Assembly: GCA_025350045.1 (NCBI GenBank)
Contig: JANXYM010000062.1
Location: 1-36,500 of the forward strand
Length of the DNA stretch: 36,500 nt
DNA from: Methanomicrobiales archaeon
GTDB taxonomy: Archaea > Halobacteriota > Methanomicrobia > Methanomicrobiales > Methanospirillaceae
Direction: 5' to 3'
Positions within the stretch are counted from its first letter, which is position 1, and every line of letters begins with the position of its first letter. Position numbers and translations under genes: made by a program. Positions 31,901 through 36,500 of this stretch are shown here, in pieces. Under the pieces are notes generated by a model, which made no database searches, was not told where the DNA came from, and saw only the letters and a program-made list of their open reading frames with translations.

Positions 31901-32370
31901 AGCAGATGAAATTCGAGGCATTTACCGCTGCATTCAAGGCTATTGACACCAACTTCCGTGAGATTTTTGCCCGTCTTACCAGCGGAAGCGGGAATCTTGT
32001 TCTGGAAAACGAAGAGGATCCGTTTGCCGGGGGAATGACGTTTGCTGTAAAGCCCCGGGACAAGAAAGTGCATCTCCTCTCGTCACTTTCCGGCGGGGAA
32101 AAGTCCCTTACCACCTTAGCATTTATCTTCTCTATCCAGCGCTACATCCCTGCCCCTTTCTATGCCTTCGATGAAGTTGATATGTCTCTCGATGGTTCTA
32201 ACGTGGAGCGGATCTCGTCCATGGTCAAGGAACTGGCTCCCAACTCGCAGTTCGTTATCGTCTCGCTGCGTAAACCGATGATCGATGCAGCACAACGGAT
32301 TATGGGTGTTACCCTGCGTTCCGACAAGAGCACGCTGGTCACCGGGGTCAAGGCACATGGCGGAGCCTGA
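28921..32370 (+). CDS. smc: Chromosome segregation protein SMC
   Basis: 1149 residues, typical length. The start is TTG 28921, supported by GTAAGGAG 8-15 bases upstream and the normal N-terminus MHITELEIDNFKSF. Walker A is GPNGSGKSN (residues 31-39). Long coiled coils flank a hinge at about residues 495-640, followed by GAMTGGSQKK. The C-terminal head has the signature LSGGEKSLTTLAF and Walker B FYAFDEVDMSLD. SMC dimers extrude DNA loops and organise the chromosome. scpA overlaps its last 14 bases, giving an SMC-ScpA operon; scpB is not in the window. Confidence 0.97.
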   Translation: MHITELEIDNFKSFSKKTKIPFLEGFTVISGPNGSGKSNIIDSVLFVLALSSSRNLRAEKLTDLINLNSGRNIAEVALQFSDGTKIRRRIKRTGNGYYSYNYLNDRLCKQSDIVEHLAKHGIKPHGYNVVMQGDVTRIMEMSDFERRKIIDEIAGVSEFDTKKQLALSELDIVRERIEREELLLIELSKRAHELKREREHALEYQKWQKDLSYFQNCRSAAQLHVRETELGSLLRSTEEHNLHLTRITSDRSLEENELAYLKADLKDIDDLINKKSGSDYLKLIAELEEAKSGIKLAEQTIVRLRKEKETNLEAINRVYMDTKRAEARVAECTDLIRSLTIDRTNVAMEVATFRAQLEKVETELKAHSEDTEGSREKLFALLKESEEKKGQRSEILHQQDMLIEKSRMRTTELERLTLLLKQLDEEYTAKKTQLTDSEKSVGDLASEKKELDRNLSELEGAMFAQRSTLERLKNEIRSAEQDVYRLEAAQQARGESGGKAIEAIMAMEGVHGTIADLGKAPPEYANALNIAAGNKLQFVVCDDDQIAADAIRYLKEERLGRATFLPLNKLKPPQLPPLKEQGVIDYAVNLIDYDPKFDRAFAVALGGTVVVDTLDRARKLIGKYRMVTLEGEILEKSGAMTGGSQKKQVIRGFGAAVDDEILRIRSHLGELQGEAATLEAGVKRLVEEVDARRATRNDIDQKVARFGMFSEEFSRRFEAITVEKQTIEAAVARQTEETRNGGAELGALEGELDRTTEAINVINGRIEEIKKRLDDTNIPALTDQMERKRKEIEESERRLRNKEADINDAQRERQHFNARLIELGEDRARQDERNRQIDADIAGSNEQIGTHRTQIAALEERQKEFSGVLDELRAKRGEASQHIQDSELKLMKFDADKERITIQLGAIDERARTLAIEVEMLRQQVGDMDVTLSLSEIEGKIAEADGALRKIGSVNMLAIEEYEKVQRQVGERTERKETLSSERASLIERIEQFEQMKFEAFTAAFKAIDTNFREIFARLTSGSGNLVLENEEDPFAGGMTFAVKPRDKKVHLLSSLSGGEKSLTTLAFIFSIQRYIPAPFYAFDEVDMSLDGSNVERISSMVKELAPNSQFVIVSLRKPMIDAAQRIMGVTLRSDKSTLVTGVKAHGGA

Positions 32371-33301
32371 AGGTTCTGGTAATCAGCGGGATCCGGAACA
32401 GATCCCTGTGGCTGCATCGCAGACTCCTGTGGACAAGATCGTTACGGATACTCCCGCAGGCACGGGAAGAGACCCGGAAAATGAGGGGGATCCTGCAGCA
32501 CCCTCGGAGGAGGTGCTGCCGGCAACCGAAGCAGAGAATGGCGGGGCACTGGAAGATCCGATCGAGATCCTGGTAGGGCTTGCCGAGCGGGGAGAGATCG
32601 ATCCGTGGAATATCAATATCATCGAAGTGACCGATCGTTTTCTCTCCGAGCTTGAGCGCCGGCGTGAACTCAATCTCAAGCTCTCGGGACGTACCCTCTT
32701 TTATGCAGCCACGCTCCTGCGCATGAAATCAGAGCAGCTCCTGATCCTTGCGACGCCGGAGGATGAAGTGGGTGAGGATGATGGCGACTCCTCTGATGAA
32801 GACTATGGGGGGTTTGCGGATGGGGAGATTGAATATACCGGCAGGCTGGGGATTATCGAACGGCTCGAACACGAGATCCAGCGCAGGCTCGATCGTAAGA
32901 ATATGCGGCAGAGCCCGATCACCCTGTTTGAGCTGATCACCGAACTCAAGAACATCGAGAAGGAAGAGCGACGACGCAGGCGGATGGCCGCGGATCCTAC
33001 AGAAGCGTTGCTTATCGATGCGGATGATGTGGTCAGCATTGCCCATGACGAGGGTTACCAGGCATCCTCATCGGTAGTGCTGGAGGAATGTCTTTCCCTC
33101 CTTGAGATTGATGGGGAGATGACCCTTGCCGATCTTTGCGGGAAACTGGGGTGGGGAATGCCGGAAGTGTATATTCCGTTGCTGTTCCTTGCACACGAAG
33201 GGCGGTGTCAGCTCCGGCAGGAAGAGTTCTTCGGGGATATCTGGGTGCAGCTCTGTCGGGTGGATGGGGAAGAACCCATTTCCGGGTCCGGTGCTGAGTA
33301 A
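32357..33301 (+). CDS. scpA: Segregation and condensation protein A (kleisin)
   Basis: 314 residues from ATG 32357, overlapping smc by 14 bases. After an acidic, probably disordered N-terminus of about 60 residues comes the kleisin core: DPIEILVGLAERGEIDPWNINIIEVTDRFLSELE and LSGRTLFYAATLLRMKSEQLL. The middle is acidic and variable, and the C-terminal winged helix (about 240-310) reads SLLEIDGEMTLADLCGKLGWG. It bridges the SMC heads. The acidic extension is longer than in bacterial ScpA (about 240-260 residues). Confidence 0.93.
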   Translation: MAEPEGSGNQRDPEQIPVAASQTPVDKIVTDTPAGTGRDPENEGDPAAPSEEVLPATEAENGGALEDPIEILVGLAERGEIDPWNINIIEVTDRFLSELERRRELNLKLSGRTLFYAATLLRMKSEQLLILATPEDEVGEDDGDSSDEDYGGFADGEIEYTGRLGIIERLEHEIQRRLDRKNMRQSPITLFELITELKNIEKEERRRRRMAADPTEALLIDADDVVSIAHDEGYQASSSVVLEECLSLLEIDGEMTLADLCGKLGWGMPEVYIPLLFLAHEGRCQLRQEEFFGDIWVQLCRVDGEEPISGSGAE

Positions 33302-33361
33302 TTATCCGGAACCCGCGTGCCTTTTTGTGCCACCGCTGCGAATCACTAGAACGGATACGAA

Positions 33362-34306
33362 ATGGATGTCAGCCAATATGTCCTGGAATCTGCTGCCTTT
33401 ACCCGGGCAACTCTTGCCGGGAGCTGGTCCCGCTGGCTGATTATCGTCCTGCTTGGTCTGCCGTGGATGCTTCTCTCCTCGCTTGCGGAGAGTAAGAAGA
33501 TCCTTGAAGGCACGACCATTCACTGGAATTTGATTCCCTGGCAGGAGACAGGGCTGCTGGTTGGTGCCGGTATCATCTGCAATTTCTTCATCTCCGGGTA
33601 TATCGTGCGCCTGCTGAAAGGCGAGCCCGTCCCCCCGGAGTTCGATAACAGGCCGCAACTCTGCCTTGACGGGATAAAAGTCCACGTCATCCCGCTGGTC
33701 TGGATGCTGGTACCTTCCGTCCTTGCCTTCATAGAGTATAATATCGGTTCCGGAGGACTGCTGCCCGGCACCCGGTGGGGAACAACCCTCGGATCCATCC
33801 TGATCCTGCTGCTTCTGGTCATCCAGCTCGTGATCCTGTTCATAGCAGTGCAGTATATGGTCATCGGCGCAATCCGGTACGCCCGGACGGGAAGTGTCCG
33901 GGAGGCGTTCGCTGTGATTGAAATCCGGGATACCCTCAGCCGGATCGGGGTCGTGAATTATTTCGTTGCGCTGGGGATCATCACTTTCGTCTGGCTTGTC
34001 TTCTCCTGTGGGCTCCATGCACTATCATTCGTGCCATACCTAGGAGGAATTATAGCCCTTGGTCTCTGGCCACCCCTGGTGATCTTCTGTGTCCGGTTCA
34101 TGGCACATTTCTGTGATGAGGATATGTCCCCTGCAGGGGGAGTGCCGGGCGTGTCCGGGAACGTTCAGTCCCCGATCCGAATGCCAACCCGGAGCATGAT
34201 AGTGGAGATCCTTACCTGGCTTCTCATACTCTTCGTGCTTTTTGCTCTCTGTTTTACCCCGCTGGCCCTTGTCGTCGGTTCTTTCAGCGGGCTTTTCCTG
34301 CGGTAA
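33362..34306 (+). CDS. DUF4013 family membrane protein
   Basis: 314 residues with about six hydrophobic segments. The pattern of an N-terminal helix, then FFISGYIVRLLKGEPVPPEFDNRPQLCLDGIKV, followed by repeated GxxxI helices and a last pair near 280-314, is the DUF4013 layout seen in Methanomicrobiales and haloarchaea. The function is unknown. It starts 60 bases after scpA, but no shared promoter or overlap links them. The C-terminus is hydrophobic to the stop. Confidence 0.82.
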   Translation: MDVSQYVLESAAFTRATLAGSWSRWLIIVLLGLPWMLLSSLAESKKILEGTTIHWNLIPWQETGLLVGAGIICNFFISGYIVRLLKGEPVPPEFDNRPQLCLDGIKVHVIPLVWMLVPSVLAFIEYNIGSGGLLPGTRWGTTLGSILILLLLVIQLVILFIAVQYMVIGAIRYARTGSVREAFAVIEIRDTLSRIGVVNYFVALGIITFVWLVFSCGLHALSFVPYLGGIIALGLWPPLVIFCVRFMAHFCDEDMSPAGGVPGVSGNVQSPIRMPTRSMIVEILTWLLILFVLFALCFTPLALVVGSFSGLFLR

Positions 34307-34393
34307 AATGACTTGTCGTCCAAGTATTTGCAGATCCTGATACACAACATCGCCGATGAGAGCCGGCAGTCCTTTTCTGATGGAACCCACAAT

Positions 34394-34402
34394 TTCTTAT
34401 AC
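34394..34402 (+). promoter_or_regulatory. TATA-like element before the PEGA gene
   Basis: TTCTTATAC lies about 25-33 bases before ATG 34427, the spacing of a leaderless archaeal transcript. The promoter therefore looks intact even though the gene is broken. Confidence 0.45.
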
Positions 34403-34426
34403 CCCCTGCGTTGAATTCAGATTTCC

Positions 34427-35524
34427 ATGTCCCTGAATTATCGTATTATCCTGTTTGCTGGAGTGATTCTGTCCTGCCTTGTCCTGGGTATCTCCCCGCA
34501 GCAGAAGGTACGCAGTTTCGTGTCTTTTCTGACCCTTCGGGTGCCACTTTCTGTGTCGATTACCACTGTGGCTATACAACTCCCGATAATTTCGCCGTGG
34601 ATCCCAATACCTGGCAAACCATCACCGTGTCTATGGAAGGCTACCAGACGCGGAGCAGTTATGAAAATGCAGGTGGTGCCGGAACGAGCGTCATCAATGC
34701 AAACCTTGTACAAAATGCCCCGTCATTCGGGTGGTTTGACACCAATCCATTCGGTGCAGACATTTACATAGACAATAATTACTATGGAAACGGTGCCCAG
34801 ACCATTGCTCTGTCACCGGGAAGCCATTCCCTTGCCATCAAAAAGCCCGGTTATAACGATTATCAGGGACAGATCACAATAACTGCCGGTTAGACCAAAA
34901 CCTATAACCCCGGGATGACCCCGTACACACAGTCGTCCGGTTATGGGGATCTCCAGATCCAGTCAACCCCCACAGGTGCAACGATCTTCGTGAACGGGAA
35001 CTATAAAGGTACAACCTATCTAGGAGATTCTGTGTATGTCACCCAGCTCGCACCGGGAACCTACACGGTCAGTCTTACTATGCAGGATTACCAGCCTTAC
35101 ACTCAAAACGCCGTTGTTCAGGCAGGCATAACTAATGATATCTGGGCAACCATGGTTCCCGCAACGCCCGGCACGGCTTCTGATGCCACCGGCCAGATCA
35201 TCGTCGGCTCCACCTGCCGGGGCTGGCATCTATCTTGACAATAAGTACCGCGGTGTCACGCCAGTCGTGCTGGCAGACATTCCTGCAGGGAGCCACACCT
35301 TCGTACTCCGCCAGAACGGGTACGCAGAGTGGACATCGGCAGTTACCGTTAACGGGGGAAGTTATACAGAGATATCCGGAAAACTCGTCCCTGCTACCGT
35401 TCCCATGAACCCTGCGACAGCGAATCCCTTACCCCAGCTGACAAAGTCCGGACTCTCAGTTATTCTTCCTTTTGCCGGTATCGCGATCTGCGGTGCACTT
35501 GTCCTCCTTCAAATGAAGGAGTAA
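34427..35524 (+). pseudogene. PEGA-domain surface protein, broken in three places
   Basis: The gene opens with a signal peptide (MSLNYRIILFAGVILSCLVLG). At a C-run (34494-34497) the frame shifts. The next frame encodes PEGA repeats FRVFSDPSGATFCVD, then FGWFDTNPFGADIYIDNNYYG with IALSPGSHSLAIKKPGY. A TAG at 34891 interrupts that frame where family proteins usually have a glutamine (CAG to TAG). The third repeat (STPTGATIFVNGNYKG) follows in the same frame. A second frameshift near 35208-35216 leads into the fourth repeat (GAGIYLDNKYRGVTP) and a C-terminal membrane anchor. Four PEGA domains of about 70 residues once made a cell-surface protein of about 360 residues. Three lesions argue for a pseudogene rather than one sequencing slip. 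Confidence 0.82.
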
Positions 35525-36214
35525 CGGGATCTTCTTTTTTGTGCACTGGAGATACCTTCTCTCAGTTGTCATGGGGTTCAGGTACCGTCCCCAGCATAGT
35601 TCACCGGTAGTCCTTTAGAAAATATTTCAGTTCCGGTGTAATCACCCTGTCAGCCCGGTTCTCAATTCGTTTCAGGCTCCTGGTATTGCTGTGTGTGTGG
35701 AGGCGTATTCCGGAATCATTTACTCATCTGACGTTCAGCATCTGCACCCGAATGTTGATCAAAAGTGGTGGGGTTTTTATGCTGCGGTCCTGATCAGGGA
35801 GAATGGGCGGGTCCGATAAATCCTTGGTGGTCAGCCTTTATGGGGGTCGGAGGGGTCGATCATGCTGAAGTATGGGCCCTTTCGTGTCTGTGTTCAGGAT
35901 AGACTTTCGGGATCATTTTGATCAGGATTAACGGTGTTGGAATGATTCGTTTCACGATCGTACCTGCGGGCAATTGAAGGGGCCGTACGATCCATCCCTT
36001 GCACAAAAAAAGTAGTCCGACCCCCCCGACCCCCCCTTGTTTTTAGGCCCATTTTTTGCTTGCAGAATGGCGGGGTTTCACGATATAAAAATGGATCCAC
36101 AGGGCCGGTTTTGGTTGGTGAAATGGCAATGGGGGGGTCGAACACACATTGCAAGTCACCCTCAGGAACAATTGCGGCGGGGTTATTTGTTTTCACATTA
36201 CTTTCAAAAAAAAA
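35525..36214. other. Gene-poor region with G/C homopolymer tracts
   Basis: No credible gene is seen in nearly 700 bases. Notable are GGGGGTCGGAGGGGTCG near 35840-35857 and a complementary-type CCGACCCCCCCGACCCCCC near 36017-36035, which could pair over about 180 bases, and a third GGGGGGGTCG near 36130. A TATA-like GATATAAAAATGG lies near 36080. The 134-codon frame 36037-36441 spans this edge but has no protein character. Confidence 0.45.
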
Positions 36215-36394
36215 ATGCGCGATTGCACAGACTGCGGATATCGTGCAGATCTAACATGCACAGGATGGATTATATGCCGTCTTACGGAGCATGCGCGATA
36301 GCGGCCAGGGCCCGGACGAAATTCAGCCAAACCTTTCATTCTTCGACGGAATCCCACCTATTACAAAGAATGCGCTCATGCCATTTCTGTGTAA
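36215..36394 (+). pseudogene. Small cysteine-rich protein frame interrupted by TAG
   Basis: From ATG 36215 the frame reads MRDCTDCGYRADLTCTGWIIC, with a CxxC and further cysteines suggesting a zinc-binding fold, then meets TAG at codon 29 (36299-36301). In the same frame it continues for 30 more codons (RNPTYYKECAHAISV at the end) to TAA 36392. Cysteine-rich content on both sides of the stop suggests one protein of 59 residues broken by a nonsense mutation. TAG is a normal stop elsewhere in this window, so read-through is not assumed. The family was not recognised. Confidence 0.4.
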
Positions 36395-36500
36395 AAAAAG
36401 ATCAGTCTGGACTCTTTCAGATCAGTTCGCGCAGTACGTAAGAATGAACTATTAACTCAAGAATATGTGACCTGAAGAGAGTTTCAGAGCGATTTTGAGA

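Noticed and set aside
30628-32114. Long minus-strand open frames (481 and 364 codons) opposite smc
   Set aside because: The plus strand encodes SMC with all motifs intact; the antisense frames have biased, repetitive composition and arise from the GC-rich codon pattern.
34891-34893. TAG as pyrrolysine
   Set aside because: The same gene has two frameshifts, and several intact genes here (ABC ATPase, cofC) end in TAG, so the codon is an ordinary stop.
36037-36441. 134-codon plus frame at the end of the window
   Set aside because: It crosses G-rich tracts and an A9 run, has no family resemblance, and conflicts with the better small cysteine-rich frame.
1-36500. tRNA or rRNA genes
   Set aside because: No cloverleaf with a T-loop motif and no rRNA-like conserved segment was recognised on either strand by eye.

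Overview
The window looks like chromosomal DNA of a methanogenic archaeon, most probably of the order Methanomicrobiales (Methanoregula-like). This is inferred from gene content: coenzyme F420 biosynthesis genes cofG, cofC and cofE, a PEGA-domain surface protein, a DUF4013 membrane protein, a COG1361-type envelope protein, archaeal TATA-like promoters with short leaders, and poly-T terminators. No rRNA, tRNA or CRISPR array was recognised.

Region 1 to 4.4 kb is accessory and partly decayed. It holds the 3' part of an AlbA_2/HATPase-type regulator, remnants and copies of small toxin-antitoxin genes (a truncated antitoxin, a TacT-like acetyltransferase with a 49-residue partner, hicB with a frameshifted hicA, and a second hicA scrap), and a 115-bp repeat present twice at about 82% identity. 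It ends in a regular 25-bp-period tandem array (3774-4213) interrupted by hairpin-forming spacers.

Region 4.4 to 11 kb carries a cation diffusion facilitator whose usual metal-site histidines are lysines. A six-gene operon follows: padR, a DUF1700-like membrane protein, a toast-rack/DUF4097-like protein, a COG1361-like exported protein, a MacB/FtsX-type permease and its ATPase. In front of padR lie a TATA box, a perfect inverted repeat at the expected transcription start, and a nested hairpin leader. This is the best candidate for a coherent and little-described system in the window.

Region 11 to 24 kb is mixed housekeeping: a YgjP-like metallopeptidase, a UbiA prenyltransferase, an HdeD-like protein, a GNAT enzyme, an orphan DNA methyltransferase, an ABC1/UbiB kinase, a hypoxanthine/uracil-DNA glycosylase, a ferredoxin:thioredoxin reductase catalytic chain, purC overlapping cofG, a soluble histidine kinase, a NapH-like ferredoxin, a GyrI-like protein, cofC and an RNase III.

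Region 24 to 28 kb is a minus-strand operon glyA-folD-dihydropteroate synthase-like-cofE, joining one-carbon/pterin metabolism to F420. Region 28.3 to 33.3 kb is a chromosome-structure operon: an uncharacterised coiled-coil protein, smc and scpA. Region 33.3 to 36.5 kb has a DUF4013 membrane protein, a PEGA protein gene broken by two frameshifts and a nonsense codon, a gene-poor stretch with G/C tracts, and a small cysteine-rich reading frame interrupted by TAG.
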